A DNA stretch of 62,787 bases from an uncultured beta proteobacterium. Lineage in GTDB: Bacteria; Pseudomonadota; Gammaproteobacteria; Burkholderiales; Burkholderiaceae_C. The position numbers were made by a program, and so were the translations under genes. The stretch is taken from NCBI GenBank assembly GCA_903897005.1, contig CAITZZ010000203.1:1-62787 (forward strand), given 5' to 3'. The notes under the pieces were generated by a model that saw only the letters and a list, made by a program, of their open reading frames with translations, made no database searches and was not told the origin of the DNA. Shown piece after piece: positions 49,059 to 59,231 of this stretch; position 1 is the stretch's first letter; each line of letters begins with the position of its first letter.

Positions 49059-50186
49059 TCAATCCCCAAACATCTTCTGTTTGAGTTCCCGGCGTTGCTG
49101 CGCTTCCAGCGACAAATTCGCCGTCGGGCGTGCCAGCAAACGCCCGACGCCAATCGGCTCTCCGGTTTCATCGCAATAGCCATAGTCGCCCGCGTCAATG
49201 CGGGCAATCGACTGTTCTATCTTCTTCAGGAGCTTGCGTTCCCGATCGCGCGTGCGCAGTTCAAGCGCATGTTCTTCCTCGATGGTGGCGCGGTCGGCCG
49301 GATCCGGCACCACCACGGTATCTTCCCGCAGATGCTCTGTGGTCTCGCCAGCGTTGCTCAGAATGTCCTTCTTCAACTGGACCAGCCTGCGCCGAAAAAA
49401 CGCCATCTGAAACTCGTTCATGTACTCCGCATCAGGCATCGCGATCAACTCGGCATCGCTCAATTGCTCAATCGATTTCGACTTCCAGTTGTTGGCAAGC
49501 CTGGGGTCTTTCTTGATGGCCGCCGCCAGTGGCGGAACAATCAGCGGCGACGCCAGTGTCTGTGTAAAGCTGGCCTTGGCGGCGGTTGAAGCCACCGACT
49601 GCGCCATCGAGGGCACTGTCAGTTGTGCCAGTCGAGAAGAGGGACGCCCCGCCCTCGCAGGGACTCCTGAATTGGCTGCCAACGGCGCCACCGGCGCTGC
49701 CTTGGCGGGCGTTGGCGCAGCGGTCTGCTTAGCCTGAACAACCTGGGATTTGGCTGGTTTATCGATCGTCTTATTCACTGAATCCTTAGTTTTGACTTTG
49801 GCAGCAGGCTTGACAGCCTTGACTGCGCTGGCCTTGCCCGCTTGGGGCTTGGCTTTCACAAGCGACTTGATGGTTTTGGCGCTTGCGCTCTTGTGCAGCT
49901 TGGGCGCCAGCTTCGCCACGGGTTTGCGCTTTGGTAGCGCGGCGCCAGCTTTCGCAGCTGCCTTGACTGGCGCGGCTTTCTTGACTGCATTCTTAACTGC
50001 GACAGCCTTGGCCATCGTCTTGCCACTTGACTTCGGCAAGGCCTTGGCCTTTTGGGGCGGTTTGGCCTTGGCTTTGACAGCCGCCTTGACGGCCGGACGG
50101 GGCTTCGCCTTGGCAGTGGTTTTCACCACTTTGAGGGCTTTCGTCGCTTTCGCAGACACTTTGACTATTGCGGTTTTTGCTTTCAC
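49059..50186 (-). CDS. dksA: RNA polymerase-binding DksA with ~200-aa Lys/Ala-rich N-terminal extension
   Basis: C-terminal DAEYMNEFQMAFFRRRLVQLKKDIL...DAGDYGYCDETGEPIGVGRLLARPTANLSLEAQQRREL; GTG start with AGGAG SD at 50186. Confidence 0.88.
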   Translation of the reverse strand: MKAKTAIVKVSAKATKALKVVKTTAKAKPRPAVKAAVKAKAKPPQKAKALPKSSGKTMAKAVAVKNAVKKAAPVKAAAKAGAALPKRKPVAKLAPKLHKSASAKTIKSLVKAKPQAGKASAVKAVKPAAKVKTKDSVNKTIDKPAKSQVVQAKQTAAPTPAKAAPVAPLAANSGVPARAGRPSSRLAQLTVPSMAQSVASTAAKASFTQTLASPLIVPPLAAAIKKDPRLANNWKSKSIEQLSDAELIAMPDAEYMNEFQMAFFRRRLVQLKKDILSNAGETTEHLREDTVVVPDPADRATIEEEHALELRTRDRERKLLKKIEQSIARIDAGDYGYCDETGEPIGVGRLLARPTANLSLEAQQRRELKQKMFGD

Positions 50187-50369
50187 TTTTCGTCTCCTCG
50201 CAGGATTTCCTGCGCCTTCACTTCGCTGTCTTAACCCTAACAATGCGCTTTTCAGCGCCTGCAATGCAGATTTGCGCTGGCGCGCGAGTGTACAGGTTAA
50301 CCCGATGGAACACCCATGAGTTGCAAAATCGAGACAAAGATCTGAATTCAAACATGCTGATTGACTCGA

Positions 50370-51416
50370 TCAGACCAGGCACTGCAACATGCCTTGCAAG
50401 AAGATGTCCTTCGGCAGATCGATGCCAATGAACACCATCTTGCTGTTTCGCTTTTCATCGACACCCCACAGCGGCCCCAGATCGCTGCCCATCAACTGGT
50501 GAACACCCTGAAAAATCACCTTCCGGTCGGTCCCGTTCATGTACAGCACGCCTTTGTAGCGCAGCATGCGGGGACCATAAACATTGACGATGGCACCCAG
50601 AAAATCCTCCAGCTTGGCCGGCTCAAAAGCGCGATCCGACTTGAAGACAAAACTCTTGACGTCGTCCTCATGGGCGTGATGGTGCGCACCACCGTGTTGA
50701 TGCGAGGGATGATCGCAGTCCTCCCCATGGGCATGATCATGCTCGTGTTCATGCTCCTCGTCCTTGAGAAAGTCGGGATCAATGTCCAGCTTGGCATTAA
50801 GGTTGAAGCCACGCAAGTCAAACACTTCGCTCAGCACCACCTCGCCAAAATGCACGGCTTTTTGCGGTGCGCGCGGGTTCATGTGCTGCAAACGATGCAT
50901 CAGCGCCGTGACTTCATCGGGACTGACCAGATCGGTCTTGCTGATGAAAATCTGGTCGGCAAAGCCGATCTGCCGGCGTGCTTCCTGGCGTTCATCGAGT
51001 TGCGTCCCGGCATGCTTGGCGTCCACCAGCGTCAGGATTGAATCGAGCAGGTAGCTCTCGGCGATTTCGTCGTCCATGAAGAAAGTCTGGGCCACCGGAC
51101 CTGGATCGGCCAGGCCCGTGGTCTCGATCACGACGCGGTCAAAGTCGAGTTCGCCCTTGCGCTTCTTTTCCGCCAGATCATGCAGTGCGGCACGCAGATC
51201 GTCACGGATCGTGCAGCAGATGCAGCCGTTGCTCATCTGGATGATGCGCTCCTGCGTGTCGGACACCAGAATGTCGCTGTCGATGTTTTCCTCGCCAAAT
51301 TCATTTTCGATAACGGCTATTTTCTGGCCGTGCGCCTCTTCCAGCACGCGTTTGAGCAGCGTCGTTTTGCCCGAGCCGAGAAAGCCCGTCAGGATGGTTG
51401 CAGGAATCAGACTCAT
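50370..51416 (-). CDS. COG0523/CobW-family GTPase, His-rich (metallochaperone candidate)
   Basis: GFLGSGKTTLL, CICC (GCICCTIRDDL), HEHEHDHAHGEDCDHPSHQHGGAHHHAHEDD. Confidence 0.88.
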   Translation of the reverse strand: MSLIPATILTGFLGSGKTTLLKRVLEEAHGQKIAVIENEFGEENIDSDILVSDTQERIIQMSNGCICCTIRDDLRAALHDLAEKKRKGELDFDRVVIETTGLADPGPVAQTFFMDDEIAESYLLDSILTLVDAKHAGTQLDERQEARRQIGFADQIFISKTDLVSPDEVTALMHRLQHMNPRAPQKAVHFGEVVLSEVFDLRGFNLNAKLDIDPDFLKDEEHEHEHDHAHGEDCDHPSHQHGGAHHHAHEDDVKSFVFKSDRAFEPAKLEDFLGAIVNVYGPRMLRYKGVLYMNGTDRKVIFQGVHQLMGSDLGPLWGVDEKRNSKMVFIGIDLPKDIFLQGMLQCLV

Positions 51417-51479
51417 CGCGTTTTGGTCAGGTTCAAATTGTCTTGAAGCAAGGGAGTGTAGCGGTCTATTGTTGCGGAC

Positions 51480-52661
51480 TTATTTACGCATCACCACCAG
51501 GCCCTTGAGGTACTCGCCTTCCGGGAAGTTGATGGTCATCGGGTGATCGGGCGCCCCCCCCAGGCGCTCGACGATGTAGCCGTCAACCTGGGCGTCGATG
51601 GCAGCGGATGCCACGATCTTGTGAAACAGGTCGGCACTGATGCCGCCCGAGCAGGAATAGGTGAATAAAACCCCTCCTGGCGAGAGAATCTTGCAGGCCA
51701 GCCGATTGATGTCCTTGTAGGCCCGCGCTGCGCGCTCCGCGTGCGCCACCGTCGGCGCGAACTTCGGTGGGTCAAGAACGATCGCGTCAAAAGTCCTGCC
51801 CTCAGCACCCAATTGCCTCAGGGAAGCGTTCACGTCAGCGTCCATGAAAGTTGCCCGGCCGGCGTCAAACCCGTTCAGTGCCACGTTGGCCCCGGCCTGC
51901 TGCAAGGCCGGCCCGGAAGAATCGATCGATGTGACATGGGCCGCGCCCCCGGTCAATGCCGCTACCGTGAAGCCGCCGGTGTAGCAATAGCAGTTCAGGA
52001 CCCGCTCAAACTTCAGTCGATGCGTGTAATCGGCGAACTTCTTGCGGCTGTCGCGCTGATCCAGATAAAACCCGGTCTTGTGCCCGGTGGCAATATTGAG
52101 TGCCAGTTGCCAGCCATGCTCGCGCAACACCAACTCGATCGGGCCAGCGCCGCGCAACCAGCCGCTGACCAGTGGCAAGCCCTCGCGCTCACGGCCGCTG
52201 GCGTCGGAACGCTCATAAAGCCTGGAAAGACCGGTAGCCGCCAGCAAGGCATCAACCAGCACCTCTTTCCAGCGCTCGGCTCCCGCCGACAGAAACTGCG
52301 CCACCAGGGTGTCGCCATAACGGTCCACGATCAGACCCGGCAGGCCGTCGGACTCACCGTGCACCAGACGCAGCGCGTCGCTCTGGATGTCAAAGCGCGC
52401 TCTGGCACTGACCGCCCTGGCGCAAGTCAGGTGGAAGAAGGCTGCGTCAATGCGCTGTGCCTCGTCAAAGCTCCAGGCCCGCGCCCGGATCTTGGAGACC
52501 GGGCTGAACGCCGCCCAGGCAAGAAACTGGCCTTCATGCGACTCGACCCGCACGGTCTCGCCGGCGTCGGCCGCACCGCGGGCGATGGCCGATTCAAAGA
52601 TCCAGGGGTGCCGGCGCAGCAGCGAGCGCTCCTTGCCGGGTCTTAATCGAATCGTCTTCAT
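51480..52661 (-). CDS. rlmI: Class I SAM-dependent rRNA methyltransferase (RlmI-like)
   Basis: PUA-like N-terminus; VLNCYCYTGGFTVAAL, VLDPPKFAP. Confidence 0.87.
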   Translation of the reverse strand: MKTIRLRPGKERSLLRRHPWIFESAIARGAADAGETVRVESHEGQFLAWAAFSPVSKIRARAWSFDEAQRIDAAFFHLTCARAVSARARFDIQSDALRLVHGESDGLPGLIVDRYGDTLVAQFLSAGAERWKEVLVDALLAATGLSRLYERSDASGREREGLPLVSGWLRGAGPIELVLREHGWQLALNIATGHKTGFYLDQRDSRKKFADYTHRLKFERVLNCYCYTGGFTVAALTGGAAHVTSIDSSGPALQQAGANVALNGFDAGRATFMDADVNASLRQLGAEGRTFDAIVLDPPKFAPTVAHAERAARAYKDINRLACKILSPGGVLFTYSCSGGISADLFHKIVASAAIDAQVDGYIVERLGGAPDHPMTINFPEGEYLKGLVVMRK

Positions 52662-52751
52662 GGGTCGATTGTGGGGCCTGTTGCCTTGGCCGCAAGTCGC
52701 GCATTTTCACGAGCCGCGGCGCTGCCCGGGCCCCGCCCTCAGCATAAGCGG

Positions 52752-53063
52752 CTAATAAGTAATCGCCATGGACGGCACATCGACCCGGATCATGGGCTTT
52801 TTCAGGGCGCCGTGAACCGCCTTCACGTAGTCGGCTGCCCATTTGGCATTCTCGAACCAGCTCACTCCGGCAGCCTCCGTCACCCGCAGGACCTTGTCAG
52901 CCGTCAGTACCTTGCCGCTGGCACGCAGCGGTTCGCATTCCAGTGCCGTGAACTGGGCATCGAGCCAGGCGCGCGCCACATCGTGCGCCATCGGCGGTCC
53001 CTCTTCCACATGAAAATGGAATTCAACGCCCTTGTCCAGAAAAACGAGTATTTGACTGCGCAT
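52752..53063 (-). CDS. Hypothetical protein (~103 aa)
   Basis: ORF MRSQILVFLDKGVEFHFHVEEGPPMAHDVARAWLDAQ... Confidence 0.55.
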   Translation of the reverse strand: MRSQILVFLDKGVEFHFHVEEGPPMAHDVARAWLDAQFTALECEPLRASGKVLTADKVLRVTEAAGVSWFENAKWAADYVKAVHGALKKPMIRVDVPSMAITY

Positions 53064-53134
53064 AAAGTACCTTTCTTTCAATACACCGAAGTTTCGCCGA
53101 ATTCGTGCCGAAAATTTGGACCTGGCGCGTGAAT

Positions 53135-54052
53135 TTACTTGATTTTGGCGCGCGGATGCGCTGCGTCATAGGCCTTGGCCAGGTGCTGGAAATCGAGCCG
53201 GGTGTAGACCTGTGTGGTGGTAATGCTGGCGTGCCCGAGCAACTCCTGCACGCCACGCAGATCGCTGCTGGACTGCAGCAGATGACTGGCAAAGGAGTGC
53301 CGCAGCATATGGGGGTGCACCGGCGTTGCCAGGCCGGCCTGCAGGCTGCGCAACCGCAAACGCTGCCAGATCGATTGGGAACTCAGGCGCGTTCCCTTGC
53401 GGCCCATGAACAGCGCCGCCTGCGCCGTGTAACTGCCGCCAGGGTCGCGTACAGCCAGCCAGTGCTGCAGTGCCTCCAGCGCCTTGCCACCCACCGGCAC
53501 GGTGCGCCGCTTGGAGCCCTTGCCCAGCACATGCGCCTCGCCCGCCTGCAAGTCGATCCAGCCGCGTGCGCTGGCGCTGGCCTGTACGTCCAGACCCGTC
53601 AACTCACCGACCCGCAGGCCACCGCCGTAGAGCAGCTCCACCATGGCGGCGTCACGGGCTTCGAGCCAGGGATCGCTGTTCTCACCCTGAAAACTCGCGA
53701 GCTGCACGGCCTGATCCACACTCAAGGCCTTCGGCAAAGGCTTGCCCGCCTTGGGCGCACGCACATCCTGCACCGGGTTGCTTGCCACCAGGCCCTGACG
53801 CCCCAGCCAGATATAAAAGCCCCGCCAACCTGACAGGATCAGGGCAATCCCGCGGCCAGTGCGCCCCGCGCTGTGCATCTGCGCGACCCAGCGCCGGATA
53901 TGGCTGTTTTGTACCTGAAGGAGTTCAACTTCAGCCTGCCTGGCAAAGTCAAGAAGCTTCTGCAAATCGAGCGAGTAAAGCTCTACCGTGCGCTCGGCCA
54001 GTCGCTTTTCGACCCGCGCATGCTCAAGGTATCGCTCGACCAGCGTATTCAA
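53135..54052 (-). CDS. xerC: Tyrosine recombinase XerC
   Basis: GGGLRVGELTGLD, HMLRHSFASHLLQSSSDLRGVQELLGHASITTTQVYTRLDF. Confidence 0.95.
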   Translation of the reverse strand: MNTLVERYLEHARVEKRLAERTVELYSLDLQKLLDFARQAEVELLQVQNSHIRRWVAQMHSAGRTGRGIALILSGWRGFYIWLGRQGLVASNPVQDVRAPKAGKPLPKALSVDQAVQLASFQGENSDPWLEARDAAMVELLYGGGLRVGELTGLDVQASASARGWIDLQAGEAHVLGKGSKRRTVPVGGKALEALQHWLAVRDPGGSYTAQAALFMGRKGTRLSSQSIWQRLRLRSLQAGLATPVHPHMLRHSFASHLLQSSSDLRGVQELLGHASITTTQVYTRLDFQHLAKAYDAAHPRAKIK

Positions 54053-54056
54053 TTGT

Positions 54057-54743
54057 TTACCTCAATCTGGACAGGGCGGCACTGGCCAGTTCGGCAATGC
54101 TCGCCAGAAAGTCGGTGCCCATGGTGCTATTGAAACGTTGTGCATCGGGCGAGGCCAGCACCAGCAGGCCAAAAGCGGGAACGCTGCCGCCAATCGGCCC
54201 GTCGCGCAGCGGCAGGATGGCCAGCGAACTGGCTGCGAGCGGCTCAGCCAGCCAGGCCGCCGCCTCAAAACCGGTATTGACACCGCAAAACGGCTCGGTG
54301 AGCGACGAGGTGAACAGTTTCACATCCTCGCTCACGCCGCTGGCAAAAGCGGCCTGAGCAAAGACCGGCGCCACGTCCCAGACCTTGATGGCCACCTGCG
54401 GAACCGAGAAATGCTCTGCAATCTGCTCGGCGAGCAGGTCAGGCAGGCGCAGCGGGTCGTTCACGCGAAACAGGCTGCCGGCCCAATTCATGAGCCGGTC
54501 TGACAGCATCGCGTTTTCGCTGCCGTTGCGAATCATGTCCATGATGCGGTGCTCCAGCGACTTGATCTTTTCGCGCAGCAAGCTGGCCTGACGCTCCTGC
54601 AGGCTGACCGCGCGCGCACTGTGCGGGCTGCTGAGCTGCACGGTTGCCAGCAACTCGGCGTGGCGTTCGAAAAAGTCAGGCGTATTGACCAGAAAGTTGG
54701 CAATATCGTCTTCGGTGATGGGATGGGTAAATGAAGTGCTCAT
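54057..54743 (-). CDS. DUF484 family protein
   Basis: [33 protein letters not shown]; between dapF and xerC as in many proteobacteria. Confidence 0.88.
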   Translation of the reverse strand: MSTSFTHPITEDDIANFLVNTPDFFERHAELLATVQLSSPHSARAVSLQERQASLLREKIKSLEHRIMDMIRNGSENAMLSDRLMNWAGSLFRVNDPLRLPDLLAEQIAEHFSVPQVAIKVWDVAPVFAQAAFASGVSEDVKLFTSSLTEPFCGVNTGFEAAAWLAEPLAASSLAILPLRDGPIGGSVPAFGLLVLASPDAQRFNSTMGTDFLASIAELASAALSRLR

Positions 54744-55615
54744 AAGTGGTCCGGTAAATCGATTTCGCCATGAAAAACTGTCGCCGCCTGCCCTGTCATC
54801 AGGACACTCGTGCCGGGTCCGTCCCAGCACATGCCAAGCTTGCCGCCACGAGCCTGCACTTCGACAGTGCCGTCGAGCAGGCCTAGCCGGATACCGGCAA
54901 CCACCGCCGCGCAGGCGCCCGAGCCGCAAGCCAGGGTTTCACCAGCGCCGCGCTCAAAGACCCGCAGCCGGATCTGGCCGCGGTCCACGATCTGCATAAA
55001 GCCGACATTGACGCCGCGCACAAAGGCCGGGTGCTTCTGCACCAGAGGCCCCTGGGCCAATACGGGGGCTGCATCGACATCGTCCACCAGCAGCACGGCA
55101 TGCGGATTGCCCATCGACAGAACGGCGGCCAGAACCGTACTGGACGGTAAGCCCGGCGCCAGTTCCAGCGGCCATAGCTGCCAGGCGCCGTAGACCAGGG
55201 CGTGCACAGCGCCGCCGTCAAACGGGACCGCGCTCAATTCAAACACCGGCTCACCCATGTTGACGACGACGCGGCCATCGGGCAGCAGACGAGGTTCAAT
55301 CACGCCGGCCAGCGTCTGCACCCGAATGGTGTCCTTGCTGCAGAGTCCCCGATCGCGAACAAAACGGGCAAAACAGCGCGCACCGTTGCCGCACTGCTCG
55401 ACCTCGGCGCCATCGGCGTTGTGGATGATGTACTGAAAATCAATGCCGGCTGCAGGAGAGGGGCGCACCGTCAGAATTTGATCGGCACCGACGCCAAAGT
55501 GCCGGTCCGCCAGCAAGCGGTAATGCGCGCTGCTCAGCCCGAACTGGCCAGCGGTTTCGTCAAGCACCACAAAATCGTTGCCGGCGCCCTGCATTTTGGT
55601 GAAACTGATTCGCAT
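54740..55615 (-). CDS. dapF: Diaminopimelate epimerase
   Basis: [53 protein letters not shown]. Confidence 0.96.
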   Translation of the reverse strand: MRISFTKMQGAGNDFVVLDETAGQFGLSSAHYRLLADRHFGVGADQILTVRPSPAAGIDFQYIIHNADGAEVEQCGNGARCFARFVRDRGLCSKDTIRVQTLAGVIEPRLLPDGRVVVNMGEPVFELSAVPFDGGAVHALVYGAWQLWPLELAPGLPSSTVLAAVLSMGNPHAVLLVDDVDAAPVLAQGPLVQKHPAFVRGVNVGFMQIVDRGQIRLRVFERGAGETLACGSGACAAVVAGIRLGLLDGTVEVQARGGKLGMCWDGPGTSVLMTGQAATVFHGEIDLPDHL

Positions 55616-55660
55616 CGGCGAATTATCCCTTTATCCTTGGGTCAATTTTGAAAGAAAACC

Positions 55661-56215
55661 ATGCGCATTCCTGACTGGACCCCAAGCCTCAAACCGCAAC
55701 CCCAGGCACTGCTTGATGCGATCCTGGCGCGCCGCAACGGTACCCTGCTCAACCTCGACAGAGCCCTGCTCTGGAGCGAGCCGTTGGCGCGCGGCTGGAA
55801 TGTTTTTCTGAAGGCGGTGCGCACAGAACTTTCTACCAGTCGGCGTCTGCGCGAGCTGGGCATCTGTACCGTCGCACTGCTGACTGGCGCCGATTACGAA
55901 TACCGGCACCACGCACCCGATTTTCTGGCCGCTGGCGGCACCCAGGCACAGCTCGAGGCCCTGCAGGCCTTTGTCAAATCCGACCCGCGTGGCCTGCCCA
56001 CTGACAGCGCCCTCGATGAGATTGACCGCCTGGTGATTCAGTACGCCGCGCAAATGACGCTGGATGTGAAAGTCAGCGACGTGCTCTTTGCCGCGCTGCG
56101 CGAGCACTTCGACAGCACCCAGATCGTTGAACTGACCAGCGCCATTGCCACCTACAACATGGTCGCGCGCTTTCTGGTGGCACTGCAAATCACACCGGAA
56201 TCTAATCAGCTTTGA
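55661..56215 (+). CDS. Carboxymuconolactone decarboxylase-family (AhpD-like) protein
   Basis: ELGICTVALLTGADYEYRHHAPDFLAAGGTQAQLEAL. Confidence 0.75.
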   Translation: MRIPDWTPSLKPQPQALLDAILARRNGTLLNLDRALLWSEPLARGWNVFLKAVRTELSTSRRLRELGICTVALLTGADYEYRHHAPDFLAAGGTQAQLEALQAFVKSDPRGLPTDSALDEIDRLVIQYAAQMTLDVKVSDVLFAALREHFDSTQIVELTSAIATYNMVARFLVALQITPESNQL

Positions 56216-57179
56216 TATTGTTGTCCTTCACCACCTTGCCCCAGATATCCATCTGACGTTCGATGAAGACGCGCGCCGAGTCCGAACTGCCAGCCACCAC
56301 ATCAATCCCCTGCGCATCCAGCCGTTTGGCAACGTCTGGCTGGCGCAGGATCTTGTTGAGTTCCTCGTTCATGCGCTTGAGGATTTCCGGTGGTGTCTTG
56401 GCTGGCGCGAGCACCGCCCACCAGGCTGGCGCGTCAAAACCGGCAAAACCGCTCTCAGCCATGGTCGGCACGCCCGGCAGATGGGGTGAACGTGCACTCG
56501 TTGTAACCGCCAGCGCACGCACGCGCTTGCTATCGATGTGCGGCTTGACCAGGAACACCGAGCCGATCGCCAGCGGCACATGGCCAGCCAGCGCGTCGTT
56601 CATCAAGGGGCCGCCGCCCTTGTACGGAATGTGCTGGAATTCCATGCCGCCACTTTTGGCCAGCAAGGCCATCGCGAGATGACCCAGGCTGCCAGAGCCG
56701 ATCGACCCATAGTTGGCCCCGCTCTTCTGCTTGGCTGCGGCCACGACATCGGCAAAGGTCTTGAAGTTCGACTCGGCCTGGGTTGCCAGCACCATGGCCC
56801 CGGTGCCTATCAGCACCACCGGTGCCAGGTCTTTCTTTGAGTCAAAAGGCAGCCCCGGAATCAGGCTCGGATTGACGCCGTGCGTATCAAACACTACGGC
56901 AAAGGTATAGCCGTCGGGCGGCGCAGCAGCCACCGCAGCAGCACCGATGGAGCCCGACGCGCCACCCTTGTTTTCCACCATCACGCTTTGCCCGAGTTGC
57001 ACGGACAAGGGCTGCGCCAGCAAACGCGCCACCTGATCAACCGAGCCACCCGGAGGAAACACCGCTATCAGTTTGATCGGCTGCTTGGTCGGCCAGGTTT
57101 GGGCCGTTGCCGCTGGCGGCGCAGCCAGGCAGGCGGCGGCACAAAACAAAAAACCCAGATTCCGAAGGTGATGATTCAT
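56202..57179 (-). CDS. Tripartite tricarboxylate transporter (Bug-family) substrate-binding protein
   Basis: Signal peptide; PIKLIAVFPPGGSVDQVARLLAQPLS, VENKGGASGSIGAAAVA. Confidence 0.92.
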   Translation of the reverse strand: MNHHLRNLGFLFCAAACLAAPPAATAQTWPTKQPIKLIAVFPPGGSVDQVARLLAQPLSVQLGQSVMVENKGGASGSIGAAAVAAAPPDGYTFAVVFDTHGVNPSLIPGLPFDSKKDLAPVVLIGTGAMVLATQAESNFKTFADVVAAAKQKSGANYGSIGSGSLGHLAMALLAKSGGMEFQHIPYKGGGPLMNDALAGHVPLAIGSVFLVKPHIDSKRVRALAVTTSARSPHLPGVPTMAESGFAGFDAPAWWAVLAPAKTPPEILKRMNEELNKILRQPDVAKRLDAQGIDVVAGSSDSARVFIERQMDIWGKVVKDNNIKAD

Positions 57180-57311
57180 CGTTGGTTTCCCATGAGCACA
57201 GAACAGTTTGCTGCAGAGGATACGCCGGCAGGCAGCCGTTGGCTCTCGGGGTTTACGCAAACATCACGCCGGCGACACCCGGTTCGCCGATTTTGGCTGT
57301 AAATTCAGACC

Positions 57312-58976
57312 ATGGCACGTTCTACCCAACTCCTGCACCCCCAGCGCACACCCGTGCCGACCCGGCCAGCGGCCACCGTGCTGCTGCTGCGCGACACCGC
57401 CGATGGCATTGAAGTGCTGATGACGCGCCGCTCCATGAAGGCCAGTTTTGCTCCGGGCGCTTATGTCTTCCCCGGCGGCGGCGTTGACGCGCTGGACGCC
57501 GCCAGCCACGCCCAGGCGCGCCGGCGTGCAACCCAAAGCGAACTGCACCTGACGCAAGCCATTGCCGCGATCCGCGAGAGTTTTGAAGAATTAGGCGTGC
57601 TGCTGGCGCGCCGCCACGATGGCGCGCCGGCCGACCACAGCGACATTGCGGCGCTGGACCGCTCGCAACCGTTTACCGCCCAGTGCCAGAGCCGGGGCCT
57701 GATGCTGGCCGCTGACGAGGTGTTTGTGCTGGCCCACTGGATTACCGACCGCGATCTGCCGCGCCGCTTTGATGTGCCCTTTCTGGTGGCCCGCATGCCT
57801 GAGGGGCAAACCCCGGTGGCCGACGAAGCAGAGCAGTTCGAGCCGGTCTGGGTGCGCCCCGCCGACGCCCTGAAACGTCATCGGGAAGGCCAATTTTTTA
57901 TCATCTTTCCGACCATACGCACGCTTGATCGCCTGCTTGCCTACCCATCCGTCGAGGCCGTCCTGCAAGCCTGCGCCGCCACCGAGCAGCCGCTATGGAC
58001 CAGTTGTCCGCGCGCCGGCCTGCTTGGCGGCCATGAAGCACGCTACATGGAGCAGGACCTGCCCTATGGCGAACTGGCACTGGTCTGCCCGGACGGACAG
58101 ATCGCGCACACGCTGGACTGGCAGTGCGAAGTGCCGGTGGCCCTGCTGAAGAACGTGCTGCGCCTGACAGCACCCAACCCGGGTCCCATGACCGGACCCG
58201 GCACCAACAGCTACCTGGTCGGCGACCCGCACACCGGCTACATCGCCATCGACCCGGGACCGGCCGACACCGAGCATCTGGAAAAGCTCTGGCGCGCCGC
58301 GGCTGGCGACATTCGCATGATCGTCTGCAGCCATTCGCACCCCGACCATTCACCGGGCGCAACACCGCTGCAGGCCATGTGCACGCCACACCCGCCAATT
58401 CTGGGTCTGCCGTCGCAGCCCAGCGCGCGCCAGCACAGCCAGTTCACTCCCGAACACGCGCTTGCGCATCGGCAGTTGTTGAAGCTGTCAGGACAGACTC
58501 AGGATGGCGAGGTGACGCACACGCTGCAGGTGCTGCACACACCGGGCCACGCGGCCAACCACCTGTGCCTGCTGTTACTGGAAGACCAGCTGCTGTTCAG
58601 CGGCGACCACATCCTGTGCGGCAGCACGACCGTGATTGACCCGCCCGACGGCGACATGACGCTGTACCTGGAATCCCTTGATCTGCTGAGCGCCGCCTGC
58701 GCCCAGCCCGGTATCGAGTTCATCCTGCCGGCGCATGGTTATGTCATGGGAGGCTATGAGGGTGAAGCGGCCAAGGCCATCGCGCGCCTGAAAGCGCATC
58801 GCTTGCAGCGCGAAGCCAAGATCATGCGGGTCATGCAGGCACTGCCGCAAGGCTCGCTCGACGACTGGGTGGCGCAGGCCTATGACGACGTACCCGAGCG
58901 CATGTGGCCGGTCGCCAAGCGCTCGCTGCTGGCGCATGTGGCGCGGATCGAAGGCACTTTGTCGCCGAACGATTGA
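57312..58976 (+). CDS. NUDIX + metallo-beta-lactamase-fold fusion protein
   Basis: N-terminal FPGGGVDALD...AAIRESFEELGVLL NUDIX-like; C-terminal CSHSHPDHSPGA and FSGDHILCG MBL motifs. Confidence 0.85.
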   Translation: MARSTQLLHPQRTPVPTRPAATVLLLRDTADGIEVLMTRRSMKASFAPGAYVFPGGGVDALDAASHAQARRRATQSELHLTQAIAAIRESFEELGVLLARRHDGAPADHSDIAALDRSQPFTAQCQSRGLMLAADEVFVLAHWITDRDLPRRFDVPFLVARMPEGQTPVADEAEQFEPVWVRPADALKRHREGQFFIIFPTIRTLDRLLAYPSVEAVLQACAATEQPLWTSCPRAGLLGGHEARYMEQDLPYGELALVCPDGQIAHTLDWQCEVPVALLKNVLRLTAPNPGPMTGPGTNSYLVGDPHTGYIAIDPGPADTEHLEKLWRAAAGDIRMIVCSHSHPDHSPGATPLQAMCTPHPPILGLPSQPSARQHSQFTPEHALAHRQLLKLSGQTQDGEVTHTLQVLHTPGHAANHLCLLLLEDQLLFSGDHILCGSTTVIDPPDGDMTLYLESLDLLSAACAQPGIEFILPAHGYVMGGYEGEAAKAIARLKAHRLQREAKIMRVMQALPQGSLDDWVAQAYDDVPERMWPVAKRSLLAHVARIEGTLSPND

Positions 58977-59231
58977 CCTGGCTGGGTCGGCGGGACCAAC
59001 CGGGGTGCTTCCTTTACCGCATTGCCAACTACCGTTTCAGACCCATACCCGGCGCTGAGCATTCAGAACTGCTTGCTCCAAAGCAGTAGCAGGAAATGCC
59101 TGAGGCGCGCTTCTCCAACGTCTCAATCCCATCAATCGGCCGACTGGGCAGATTCAAGTTTGCCGCAGATTGGTCGTAATAGTAGATACCGGCAAAGTCG
59201 ACCCAATAAACAATACAGAGGAGGGACTTGC

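Noticed and set aside
53135-54052. Tyrosine recombinase considered as evidence of an integrated element
   Set aside because: Housekeeping xerC in the standard dapF-DUF484-xerC context; no att repeats or cargo seen.
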